Positions 37,198 through 44,493 of a DNA stretch of 64,000 bases are shown piece after piece (position 1 is the first letter of the stretch; each line of letters begins with the position of its first letter). Origin of the DNA: Streptomyces sp. WAC 04229 (GTDB taxonomy: Bacteria > Actinomycetota > Actinomycetes > Streptomycetales > Streptomycetaceae); NCBI RefSeq assembly GCF_003947455.1, contig NZ_QHJH01000012.1, forward strand, positions 1 to 64,000, in the 5' to 3' direction. A program made the translations under genes and the position numbers. The notes under the pieces are model-generated. The model had not been told where the DNA came from. It made no database searches and was given only the letters and a program-made list of their open reading frames with translations.

Positions 37198-38370
37198 ATG
37201 CCCGACCGCGCCCCGCAGCCGGTGGACCGGCAACTGCCCACGGACGAGGCACGGGATCTGATCTCACTCGTCCGCGACATCGCGCAGCGTGAGATCGCCC
37301 CGAGTGCGGCCGAGGAGGAGGACGCCGGACGCTTCCCGCGCGAGGTCTTCGCCCTGCTCTCCGACTCCGGCCTGCTCGGCCTGCCCTACGACGCCCAGTC
37401 CGGCGGTGGCGAGCAGCCCTACGAGGTGTACCTCCAGGTCCTGGAGGAGTTCGCCGCGGCCCGCCTCACCGTCGGCCTCGGCGTCAGCGTGCACACCCTC
37501 GCCTGCTACGCGCTGGCCGCCTACGGCACCAAGGAGCAGCAGGCCGACCACCTGCCCGCGATGCTCGGCGGCGGCCTGGTGGGCGCCTACTGCCTCTCCG
37601 AGCCCGCCTCCGGCTCCGACGCCGCCTCGCTGCGCACCAAGGCCGTGCGCGAGGGCGACGGCTGGGTGATCGACGGCACCAAGGCCTGGATCACCCACGG
37701 CGGCATCGCGGACTTCTACACCGTCATGGCGCGCACCGGCGAGGACGGGCCGCGCGGCATCACGGCCTTCCTGGTGCCCGGCGACGCCGAGGGCCTGAGC
37801 GCGGCGGTGCCGGAGAAGAAGATGGGGCTCAAGGGCTCACCCACCGCGCAGATCCATCTCGACGGCGTACGCGTCTCCGACGACCGCCGGCTCGGTGACG
37901 AGGGGCAGGGCTTCGCGATCGCGCTGTCCGCGCTCGACTCGGGGCGGCTCGGCATCGCCGCCTGCGCCGTCGGCGTGGCCCAGGCGGCGCTGGACGAGGC
38001 GGTGTCCTACGCGGCCGAGCGGCGCCAGTTCGGCAAGCCGATCTCCGACTTCCAGGGGCTGCGCTTCATGCTGGCCGACATGGCGACCCGGATCGAGGCG
38101 GGGCGTGCGCTGTACCTGACGGCGGCGCGACTGCGCGACGCCGGACGCCCGTTCGCCAAGCAGGCGGCCATGGCCAAGCTGTACTGCACCGACGCGGCGA
38201 TGCAGGTGACCACCGACGCCGTGCAGGTCCTCGGCGGGTACGGCTACACCGCGGACTTCCCGGCCGAGCGGTACATGCGCGAGGCGAAGGTGCTCCAGAT
38301 CGTCGAGGGCACCAACCAGATCCAGCGCATGGTCATCGCCCGTCACCTCGCGGGTCCCGAGGGACGCTGA
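37198..38370 (+). CDS. acyl-CoA dehydrogenase
   Basis: FAD-dependent oxidation of acyl-CoA to 2-enoyl-CoA with electrons passed to ETF; cytosolic. 390 aa with the three family domains. CLSEPASGSDAASLRTKA is the first signature and WITHGGIADFYTVMARTG lies at the flavin site. RQFGKPISDFQGLRFMLADM belongs to the C-terminal helical domain. The catalytic base is E370 in IVEGTNQIQR, the position used by short/medium-chain and glutaryl-type enzymes. Chain-length preference cannot be read from sequence alone. RBS GGGAGGAGAG precedes the ATG. Its last 38 nt overlap a convergent hypothetical gene. Confidence 0.94.
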   Translation: MPDRAPQPVDRQLPTDEARDLISLVRDIAQREIAPSAAEEEDAGRFPREVFALLSDSGLLGLPYDAQSGGGEQPYEVYLQVLEEFAAARLTVGLGVSVHTLACYALAAYGTKEQQADHLPAMLGGGLVGAYCLSEPASGSDAASLRTKAVREGDGWVIDGTKAWITHGGIADFYTVMARTGEDGPRGITAFLVPGDAEGLSAAVPEKKMGLKGSPTAQIHLDGVRVSDDRRLGDEGQGFAIALSALDSGRLGIAACAVGVAQAALDEAVSYAAERRQFGKPISDFQGLRFMLADMATRIEAGRALYLTAARLRDAGRPFAKQAAMAKLYCTDAAMQVTTDAVQVLGGYGYTADFPAERYMREAKVLQIVEGTNQIQRMVIARHLAGPEGR

Positions 38371-38686
38371 AGTCACCGGTGACGGTGAAGCCGCCGGCGA
38401 CGGTGAAGCCACCGGTGACGGTGAAGCCACCGGTGGCGAGGGCGTCGCCGGTGGTCAGGGCGTCGGCGCCGGTGAAGAAGTCGCCCAGTCCGCGCGGGGG
38501 CTCCGCGAGCCTGATCCACTCCGGGTCGTGCCGCCCGGGCAGGGTGCGGCCGCCGTCCGCCCAGGTCCGCATCAGCTCGCGGTAGATGGGCGGGTCCGGG
38601 ATCTGCGGGGCCGGCGGAACCGGTCCGGCGGGCACCGGGACGAACACGCGGCGCCGACTCCCGGTCGCCGAGTACGTGTGGGTCAT
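38333..38686 (-). CDS. hypothetical protein with hexapeptide tandem repeats
   Basis: 117 aa. The first 65 residues (TYSATGSRRRVFVPVPAGPV, then PQIPDPPIYRELMRTWADGG and GRHDPEWIRLAEPP) look like a genuine small streptomycete protein. The C-terminal third is a run of the hexapeptide G-G-F-T-V-[TA] ending GDF, encoded by an 18-bp tandem repeat. The frame continues 38 nt into the 3' end of the convergent acyl-CoA dehydrogenase gene. Repeat number probably varies between strains. No ribosome site is strong. Function unknown. Confidence 0.6.
   Translation of the reverse strand: MTHTYSATGSRRRVFVPVPAGPVPPAPQIPDPPIYRELMRTWADGGRTLPGRHDPEWIRLAEPPRGLGDFFTGADALTTGDALATGGFTVTGGFTVAGGFTVTGDFSVPRDPRGDGR
38378..38431. 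repeat. three tandem 18-bp repeats
   Basis: Units at 38378-38395, 38396-38413 and 38414-38431, each close to GGTGACGGTGAAGCCACC, with degenerate copies to about 38464. Read on the minus strand they encode hexapeptides GGFTVT/GGFTVA. The unit length is a multiple of three, so expansion keeps the reading frame. Confidence 0.9.
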
Positions 38687-38897
38687 ACCCGGGCAACGCG
38701 GCGAAGTGGGGACAGGTCACCGGCGGACGCAATCGAGCGTGAGTTCGCCGGTGTCCGCCGCCGTCACGCGGTTGCCGTCGCGACCTGACGTGTCGTCGGC
38801 TCATCGACGCCCACCCACGCCGCGGCGTCCTGCGAGCCGTGGCGCGGGTGGGGTGACCGCATCGGGCGGCGTCCCCCGGACGGGGGCGCCGGGTGCC

Positions 38898-39335
38898 TCA
38901 GGCCGCTTCGCTCCGCATCGTCGGCACCCGCATCGGGCGCGAGCCCGGGCCGCCGACGTGGGAGAAGGGCTGGGTCCGCCAGTCGAGGCCCCGGGGGAGC
39001 GTCAACAGCAGGGCGGTGTCCTGCTCGTGGGGCCGGAACGACTCGTCCGCGGGGCGGGCCTCGGTTGCCCTGCGGCCGGTGCCGGCGCAGACCGTGAGCC
39101 CGAACGGGTTCCACGGGGAGGCGCAGAGCGCATGCTCGGGCAGCTCCCGCTCGTCGGCCAGCAGTGCGATGGGCTGCGCGCAGTCCGGGCAGATCACCCG
39201 GTACATCTCGAAGGTGTCGTAGGCGTCGAGGTCCTCGTCGTCGAAGGCGTCGGGTTCGACGCCCTCCGATACGGGCTCGACGACCGGCTGCTGCCGCTTG
39301 GGCGCGGTACGACCAGGGCGCTTAAGACTCTGCAT
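38898..39335 (-). CDS. hypothetical protein with a zinc-ribbon-like C-x-x-C
   Basis: 145 aa. An N-terminal basic stretch (LKRPGRTAPKRQQPVV) is followed by an acidic segment (EPDAFDDEDLDAYDTFEMYR). A CPDC knuckle (about 49-52) has two later cysteines (HALCASPW and TVCAGTG) that could complete a zinc ribbon. DWRTQPFSHVGGPGSRPMRV at the C-terminus is well structured. No domain name is known to me. RBS AGGGGGAGA precedes the ATG. The 268-nt gap to the divergent AsnC-type regulator contains no recognisable operator. DNA or RNA binding is possible but unproven. Confidence 0.7.
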   Translation of the reverse strand: MQSLKRPGRTAPKRQQPVVEPVSEGVEPDAFDDEDLDAYDTFEMYRVICPDCAQPIALLADERELPEHALCASPWNPFGLTVCAGTGRRATEARPADESFRPHEQDTALLLTLPRGLDWRTQPFSHVGGPGSRPMRVPTMRSEAA

Positions 39336-39589
39336 GGGATTCTCCCCCTCGGGCTGGGCCGTGACGGCACTGCGGCCTCGACCACAGCAAGCACTTCCCG
39401 TCCACTTCGCGGGGTAATCACGCGAACATCACGGAGAACGTTCGAGCGGTGTGGTCTTCGTCACATGCCCGGCGCAGGTGCCCCGTCCGGCGGATTTGTC
39501 CCCGCCCCGAACGCGGCCGACGCCCCGTCACATCACGAACCGGACATGCCCCCGGGCCGCTCAGGTATCCGAGGAGATCAACCGCACTG

Positions 39590-39595
39590 TAGGTT
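39590..39595 (+). promoter_or_regulatory. -10 element suggesting a leaderless mRNA for the AsnC gene
   Basis: TAGGTT ends 8 nt before ATG 39604, and no Shine-Dalgarno lies between, so transcription probably begins at or next to the start codon. The -35 is indistinct. The rest of the 268-nt gap 39336-39589 shows nothing I recognise. Confidence 0.4.
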
Positions 39596-39603
39596 CTTGC
39601 GCC

Positions 39604-40044
39604 ATGGAGGAGCTGGACCGACAGATCGTGCAGCTGCTCGTCAAGGACGGGCGGATGAGCTACACCGACCTGGGCAAGGCCACGGGCCTGTCCACGTCGG
39701 CCGTGCACCAGCGGGTGCGGCGGCTGGAACAGCGCGGCGTCATCCGCGGGTACGCCGCGGTCGTCGACCCCGAAGCCGTCGGGCTGCCGATGACCGCCTT
39801 CATCTCGGTGAAACCCTTCGACCCCAGCGCCCCCGACGACATCGCGGACCGCCTGGCCGGCGTCCCCGAGATCGAGGCCTGCCACAGCGTCGCGGGCGAC
39901 GAGAACTACATCCTCAAGGTCCGCGTCTCCACACCGCACCAACTGGAGGAGCTGCTAGCCCGGGTGCGCTCCCTGGCCGGCGTCTCGACCCGGACCACCG
40001 TGGTGCTCTCCACACCGTACGAGGCCCGCCCGCCACGCGTCTGA
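39604..40044 (+). CDS. Lrp/AsnC-family transcriptional regulator
   Basis: 146 aa, second AsnC-type regulator of the window. The winged helix is EELDRQIVQLLVKDGRMSYT then DLGKATGLSTSAVHQRVRRL (about 22-41); the RAM domain contains VPEIEACHSVAGDENYILKV, the typical ligand and dimer region. It differs from the 6075 regulator in both halves, so the two are not recent duplicates. The ATG start has no ribosome site and the mRNA may be leaderless. The amidohydrolase gene follows after 76 nt on the same strand with a hairpin between. Effector and targets unknown. Confidence 0.92.
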   Translation: MEELDRQIVQLLVKDGRMSYTDLGKATGLSTSAVHQRVRRLEQRGVIRGYAAVVDPEAVGLPMTAFISVKPFDPSAPDDIADRLAGVPEIEACHSVAGDENYILKVRVSTPHQLEELLARVRSLAGVSTRTTVVLSTPYEARPPRV

Positions 40045-40048
40045 CTCC

Positions 40049-40096
40049 GGGCCGCCCCGGCTCGCCCGCGTGGCCGCCCCGGCTGCCGGGCGGCCC
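40049..40096 (+). terminator. candidate terminator after the AsnC gene
   Basis: GGGCCGCCCCGGC (40049-40061) pairs with GCCGGGCGGCCC (40085-40096) with a single bulged C and a 23-nt loop. It lies between the AsnC stop and the amidohydrolase start. A direct repeat, GGCCGCCCCGGCT, overlaps it. Confidence 0.4.
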
Positions 40097-40120
40097 CCGT
40101 CAGGGGCGAGACTGGTGTCC

Positions 40121-41725
40121 ATGAGTGAGACCACCACCCCGTCCTCGACCGTCCTGCTGCGCCGCGGCGAGGTCCACAGTCCCGCCGACCCCTTCGCCAC
40201 GGCCATGGTCGTCGAGCGCGGCCAGGTCGCCTGGGTCGGCTCCGAGGGCGCCGCGGACGCCTTCGCGGACGGCGTGGACGAGGTGGTCGACCTGGACGGC
40301 GCCCTCGTCACCCCGGCGTTCACCGACGCACATGTGCACACCACCGCGACGGGTCTCGCCCTCACCGGTCTCGACCTCTCCGGTGCCCCCACCCGGGAGG
40401 CCGCCCTCACCCTCGTACGCGACTTCGCCGCCGCCCGCCCGGACGACCGTGTGCTCCTCGGACACGGCTGGGACGCCGCCCGCTGGCCCGACGGCGTACC
40501 GCCGACCCGCGCCGAACTGGACCGGGCCACCGGCGGCCGGCCCCTCTACCTCAGCCGTATCGACGTCCACTCGGCCGTCGTCACCACCGCCCTGCTCGAT
40601 CTGACGCCCGGCCGGGTCGCCCGCGTGGACGGACCGCTCACCGGTGACGACCACCACGCCGTACGCGCCGCCGCGCTCGGCGCGGTCACTCCGGCCCAGC
40701 GCGCCGCGGCCCAGCGCGCCGCCCTCGCGCACGCCGCCTCCCTCGGCATCGGAACCGTTCACGAATGCGCAGGCCCGGAGATCTCCTCCGAGGACGACTT
40801 CACCGGCCTGCTGCGCCTGACGGCCGAGGAGGCGGGCCCGCGGGTCATCGGCTACTGGGCCGAACAGGACGTCGACAGGGCGCGCGAGCTGGGCGCGGTC
40901 GGGGCGGCCGGGGACCTCTTCGTCGACGGCTCCCTCGGCTCGCACACCGCGTGCCTGCACCAGCCGTACGCCGACGCCGCCCACACCGGCACCGCCCACC
41001 TGGACGCCGCCGCGGTCGCCGCGCACGTCGTCGCCTGCACCGAGGCCGGCCTCCAGGCGGGCTTCCACGCCATCGGCGACGCCGCCGTGGCCACCGTGGT
41101 GGAAGGGGTCCGCGCCGCCGCCGACAAGGTCGGCCTCGCCCGCCTGCGCGCCGCCCGCCACCGCGTCGAGCACGCCGAGATGCTCACCCCCGAGACCGTC
41201 GCTGCCTTCGCCGAACTGGGCCTCACCGCCTCCGTCCAGCCCGCCTTCGACGCCCTCTGGGGCGGCGAGGACGGCATGTACGCCCGGCGGCTGGGGGCGG
41301 AGCGGGCCCGTACGCTCAACCCGTTCGCGGCCCTGCTGCGCGCCGGGGTCCCGCTCGCCTTCGGCTCCGACAGCCCGGTCACCCCTCTCGATCCGTGGGG
41401 CACCGTCCGGGCCGCCGCCTTCCACCACACGCCGGAACACCGGGTCTCCGTGCGCGCGGCGTTCACGGCGCACACGCGAGGCGGCTGGCGGGCGGTCGGG
41501 CGCGACGACGCGGGAGTGCTGGTGCCGGGCGTGCCCGCCGACTACGCCGTGTGGCGCACCGGCGAACTCGTGGTCCAGGCCCCGGACGACCGGGTGGCCC
41601 GCTGGTCCACCGACCCGCGCTCCGGCACTCCGGGCCTGCCGGATCTGACCCCGGGCCGGGACCTGCCGGTCTGCCTGCGCACCGTCGTGGGCGGCCGCAC
41701 CGTGTTCGTGCGGCCGGGCGAGTGA
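40121..41725 (+). CDS. YtcJ-like amidohydrolase
   Basis: 534-aa metal-dependent hydrolase of the amidohydrolase superfamily, YtcJ/AepA-like group. The metal motif is DAHVHTTATG (about 68-77). DGSLGSHTACLHQPYADAAH, HAIGDAAVATVVEG and RHRVEHAEM provide further ligands, and FGSDSPVTPLDPW carries the C-terminal aspartate. Family members hydrolyse N-substituted amides or esters; substrates are mostly unknown. A Pro/Gly-rich C-terminus follows the small beta domain. RBS is weak. Possibly regulated by the AsnC protein encoded upstream, though a hairpin separates them. Confidence 0.88.
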   Translation: MSETTTPSSTVLLRRGEVHSPADPFATAMVVERGQVAWVGSEGAADAFADGVDEVVDLDGALVTPAFTDAHVHTTATGLALTGLDLSGAPTREAALTLVRDFAAARPDDRVLLGHGWDAARWPDGVPPTRAELDRATGGRPLYLSRIDVHSAVVTTALLDLTPGRVARVDGPLTGDDHHAVRAAALGAVTPAQRAAAQRAALAHAASLGIGTVHECAGPEISSEDDFTGLLRLTAEEAGPRVIGYWAEQDVDRARELGAVGAAGDLFVDGSLGSHTACLHQPYADAAHTGTAHLDAAAVAAHVVACTEAGLQAGFHAIGDAAVATVVEGVRAAADKVGLARLRAARHRVEHAEMLTPETVAAFAELGLTASVQPAFDALWGGEDGMYARRLGAERARTLNPFAALLRAGVPLAFGSDSPVTPLDPWGTVRAAAFHHTPEHRVSVRAAFTAHTRGGWRAVGRDDAGVLVPGVPADYAVWRTGELVVQAPDDRVARWSTDPRSGTPGLPDLTPGRDLPVCLRTVVGGRTVFVRPGE

Positions 41726-41825
41726 TTGCGACGGCCGACAGGGCGATGATCTTCGGGCGCGTCCGGCGTGTGTGTCCTCCGCGCTGACCTGGGCTTTGAC
41801 GCAAAAGGCGCAGGTGGAACGACTG

Positions 41826-41856
41826 TTGACAGGCGACGGCGGGGGGCCGGTAGGTT
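41826..41856 (+). promoter_or_regulatory. strong housekeeping-type promoter upstream of ppm1
   Basis: TTGACA (41826-41831), 19-nt spacer, TAGGTT (41851-41856). The -35 is a perfect consensus, rare in this GC-rich setting. The nearest coding start in its direction is ppm1 GTG 42252, almost 400 nt downstream. Confidence 0.55.
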
Positions 41857-42251
41857 CGGCCGGGTCCACCACCGGACGCCCGACCGGGGAATCTTCCGCG
41901 CACCGTCGCGGCGCCGCTGAGTCAGGGACGGTGTGCCGAACCGGTGCACCGCCACTGGCAGCCAGGCTCAGCGCTCGCGCCACGACGAGGGATCGTTCCG
42001 GCCGGTCGGGAGGTGCGACCCCGGGTGGGGCCCGGGAGCTCAGTAGACAACGGCTTTCGGTCGACCCGCAGCCAGCGGGCCCCAGGTCGGCCCGAAGGGC
42101 GCCGGGCCCCCATCCGCCGCGCAAACGGTCCGAAACGGCCATCCCTACCCCGGTCTTGGGAAAGCGACACCACCGTACGTACGTCCTGTCACGTCAGCGC
42201 AGGCGGCGGCGATTAAGGTGGTGCTCTGGGTACGGACACGAAGGGGCAGTG
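41857..42251 (+). other. about 390-nt leader or unrecognised RNA upstream of ppm1
   Basis: No convincing gene occupies 41726-42251. The stretch downstream of the 41826 promoter has several GC-rich self-complementary segments (for example GACCCCGGGTGGGGCCCGGGAGC around 42017) and ends with GTACGTACG at 42176 and a possible second -10, TAAGGT (42214-42219). It may be a long 5' leader of ppm1 or a separate small RNA. It does not match RNase P RNA, tmRNA, 6S or 6C RNA features that I can recognise. Confidence 0.35.
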
Positions 42252-43100
42252 GTGAACGACGGCGACGGGACGCCCGCGGCGGCGGGGCAGGGGAGGCGGT
42301 TCGGTCCCCTGGGCACGGTCCTGGTGATCATCCCGACCTACAACGAGGCGGAGAACATCAAGGCGATCGTCGCGCGCGTGCGCGAGGCGGTCCCCGAGGC
42401 CCACGTGCTCGTGGCCGACGACAACAGCCCCGACGGCACCGGCAAGCTCGCCGACGAGCTGGCGGCGGAGGACGACCACGTTCAGGTCCTGCACCGCAAG
42501 GGCAAGGAGGGTCTCGGCGCCGCCTACCTCGCGGGCTTCCGCTGGGGACTGGAGCACGGCTACGGCGTGCTGGTCGAGATGGACGCCGACGGCTCCCACC
42601 AGCCCGAGGAGCTGCCCCGGCTGCTGACCGCCCTCAAGGGCGCCGACCTGGTGCTCGGCTCCCGCTGGGTGCCCGGCGGCCGGGTGGTGAACTGGCCCAG
42701 GTCGCGCGAGATCATCTCCCGCGGCGGCAGCATGTACTCGCGGATCGCCCTGGACCTGCCGCTGCGCGACATCACCGGCGGTTACCGCGCCTTCCGCTCC
42801 GAGACCCTGGAAGGGCTCGGACTGGAGGAGGTCGCTTCCCAGGGCTACTGCTTCCAGGTCGACCTGGCCCGCCGGGCGATCAAGGCGGGTTACCACGTCG
42901 TCGAGGTCCCGATCACCTTCGTCGAGCGGGAGCTCGGCGACTCCAAGATGAGCCGGGACATCCTCGTGGAGGCGCTCTGGCGGGTCACCACGTGGGGCGT
43001 GGGGGAGAGGGTCGGCAAGGTCCTGGGACGCGACAAGCAGTCCGACAGGCCGGCCGTGCCGGGCGACAAGTCGGCACAGGCGTCCGACAGGAACGCCTGA
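42252..43100 (+). CDS. ppm1: polyprenol monophosphomannose synthase
   Basis: GT2-family enzyme transferring mannose from GDP-mannose to polyprenyl phosphate; the product feeds protein O-mannosylation (and phage phiC31 receptor glycosylation in S. coelicolor, where this gene is known). 282 aa: VLVIIPTYNEAENIKAIVAR, VLVADDNSPDGTG (first acidic motif), VLVEMDADGSHQPEELP (the D-x-D), and RDITGGYRAFRSETL. There is no N-terminal apolipoprotein N-acyltransferase domain, so it is the single-domain form. GTG 42252 has AAGGGG 6-11 nt upstream. fxsA follows after 46 nt. Confidence 0.94.
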   Translation: MNDGDGTPAAAGQGRRFGPLGTVLVIIPTYNEAENIKAIVARVREAVPEAHVLVADDNSPDGTGKLADELAAEDDHVQVLHRKGKEGLGAAYLAGFRWGLEHGYGVLVEMDADGSHQPEELPRLLTALKGADLVLGSRWVPGGRVVNWPRSREIISRGGSMYSRIALDLPLRDITGGYRAFRSETLEGLGLEEVASQGYCFQVDLARRAIKAGYHVVEVPITFVERELGDSKMSRDILVEALWRVTTWGVGERVGKVLGRDKQSDRPAVPGDKSAQASDRNA

Positions 43101-43146
43101 TCGTTCCCTTACGCCGCGCTGAGCCGGGGCCAGGCACACTGGGAGT

Positions 43147-43722
43147 ATGACGACTGGCGCTCAGACCCCCAGGTCCCCCGGCCGGCCTCCGCGCTCCCGG
43201 CTGCGCACCTTCCTGCCGCTGGGCATCGCCGCCTGGCTCGTCCTGGAGATCTGGCTGCTGACCGTGGTGGCCGGCGCGTCCAGCGGCTTCGTGGTCTTCC
43301 TGCTGCTGGTCGCGGGCATCGTCCTCGGCTCCGTGGTCATCAAGGCGGCGGGCCGCCGGGCCTTCAGGAACCTCACCGAGACGTTGCAGCAGCAGCAGTC
43401 CGGCGTCCCGCCCGAGGCCCGTCCCAACAGCGAGGGCAACGGCCTGATGATGCTGGGCGGGCTGCTCCTGATCCTGCCCGGCCTCATCTCGGACGCGCTC
43501 GGCCTGCTCATGCTGCTGCCGCCGGTACAGAAGGCCGTCAGCCGCTCCGCGCAGCGCACGGTGGAGCGCAGGATCCGCGAGGCCGGCCCGGGCACCCTGG
43601 GCGACGCCTTCCGTCAGGCCCGGATGCACCGGCCCGACGGCAAGGTGGTCCAGGGCGAGGTCGTCCGGGACGACCACCCGGACGACGCCCCGCAGGGCCC
43701 CCGTCCGCCGTTGACCCACTGA
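43147..43722 (+). CDS. fxsA: FxsA-family membrane protein
   Basis: 191 aa with three to four hydrophobic segments and cytoplasmic polar ends. The FxsA core is visible: FLPLGIAAWLVLEIWLLTVV, then GFVVFLLLVAGIVLGSVVIK and LMMLGGLLLILPGLISDALG followed by LLMLLPPVQ. In E. coli FxsA overproduction limits phage T7 exclusion by F; its normal role is unclear. The C-terminal tail (about 140-191) is charged and lacks known motifs. It follows ppm1 on the same strand and ends before a strong convergent terminator shared with rbpA. Confidence 0.92.
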   Translation: MTTGAQTPRSPGRPPRSRLRTFLPLGIAAWLVLEIWLLTVVAGASSGFVVFLLLVAGIVLGSVVIKAAGRRAFRNLTETLQQQQSGVPPEARPNSEGNGLMMLGGLLLILPGLISDALGLLMLLPPVQKAVSRSAQRTVERRIREAGPGTLGDAFRQARMHRPDGKVVQGEVVRDDHPDDAPQGPRPPLTH

Positions 43723-43770
43723 CGCCCTTCGGGGGTCGCCGGATCGCCGGCGCCCCCCGGACACACCAAA

Positions 43771-43813
43771 ACCGCGGGTGCCGTACGTGAAGCTCACGTA
43801 CGGCACCCGCGGT
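43771..43813. terminator. strong bidirectional terminator between fxsA and rbpA
   Basis: 20-bp perfect stem (ACCGCGGGTGCCGTACGTGA with its complement) and a 3-nt loop. Read from rbpA (minus strand) it is followed by TTTTGG, so it is a canonical terminator in that direction. Confidence 0.9.
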
Positions 43814-43841
43814 GTTCGGTTGTGTCGCCTACGGTTTCCCG

Positions 43842-44216
43842 CTACGCACTCTTGCGGCTGTCTCGCGGATGGACCGCGATGTTCATAGCGCCGGAGCGCA
43901 GTACGGCCAGCCGCTCCTCGAGGACCTCTTCGAGCTCCTCGCGGGTGCGCCGCTCCATCAGCATGTCCCAGTGCGTACGCGCGGGCTTGGCCTTCTTCTC
44001 CTCAGGGCCGTCGCCGTCCACCAGGAGTGCCTGGGCCCCGCAGACCTTGCACTCCCACTCCGGCGGGATCTCCGCCTCGACCGAGAAGGGCATCTCGAAG
44101 CGGTGCCCCTTCTCGCATGCGTACTCCACGGCCTGGCGCGGGGCCAGGTCGATGCCGCGGTCCGTCTCGTAGCTGGTCACCACGAGGCGCGTGCCGCGAA
44201 GAGCTCGCTCACTCAT
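43842..44216 (-). CDS. rbpA: RNA polymerase-binding protein RbpA
   Basis: Actinobacterial transcription factor that binds the principal sigma factor and stabilises the open complex; it also raises basal rifampicin tolerance. 124 aa with the zinc ligands C34, H38, C56 and C59 (ACEKGHRF and WECKVCGA), and the C-terminal sigma-interaction helix THWDMLMERRTREELEEVLE. Sequence and length match S. coelicolor RbpA (SCO1421). A perfect SigR-type promoter lies 60-90 nt upstream, consistent with disulphide-stress control of this gene. The terminator at 43771-43813 ends the transcript. Confidence 0.98.
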   Translation of the reverse strand: MSERALRGTRLVVTSYETDRGIDLAPRQAVEYACEKGHRFEMPFSVEAEIPPEWECKVCGAQALLVDGDGPEEKKAKPARTHWDMLMERRTREELEEVLEERLAVLRSGAMNIAVHPRDSRKSA

Positions 44217-44277
44217 GAATCGTGCCTCCCGGGCTTGTCGCCCACAGGACAGGTGTCGCTGTCGTCGTCATCCGGTC

Positions 44278-44303
44278 AACGTCCGGGCGGCGGTAAAGAT
44301 TCC
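44278..44303 (-). promoter_or_regulatory. SigR-dependent promoter of rbpA
   Basis: Minus strand: GGAAT (44299-44303), exactly 18 nt, GTT (44278-44280), an exact match to the SigR consensus GGAAT-N18-GTT. rbpA is a known member of the SigR regulon. Another promoter for unstressed growth may lie further upstream (44304-44493) but is not clear. Confidence 0.9.
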
Positions 44304-44493
44304 CGTCCCGACTCCCGATCCGGGCCCTGCGTCGCCGTCGCAGCCGCAGCCTTGCAACCAGTGCAGTACCCGCCAACGTCCGGTTTGTCACCTCTGCTAA
44401 CAGATGTGACATTGCGTTTCGGCACCTTTGACGCGCAGTAACGGTCCGCCTGGCAGGCCAAACGCGTACACTACAGCCCTTTCGCGCCGAGTG

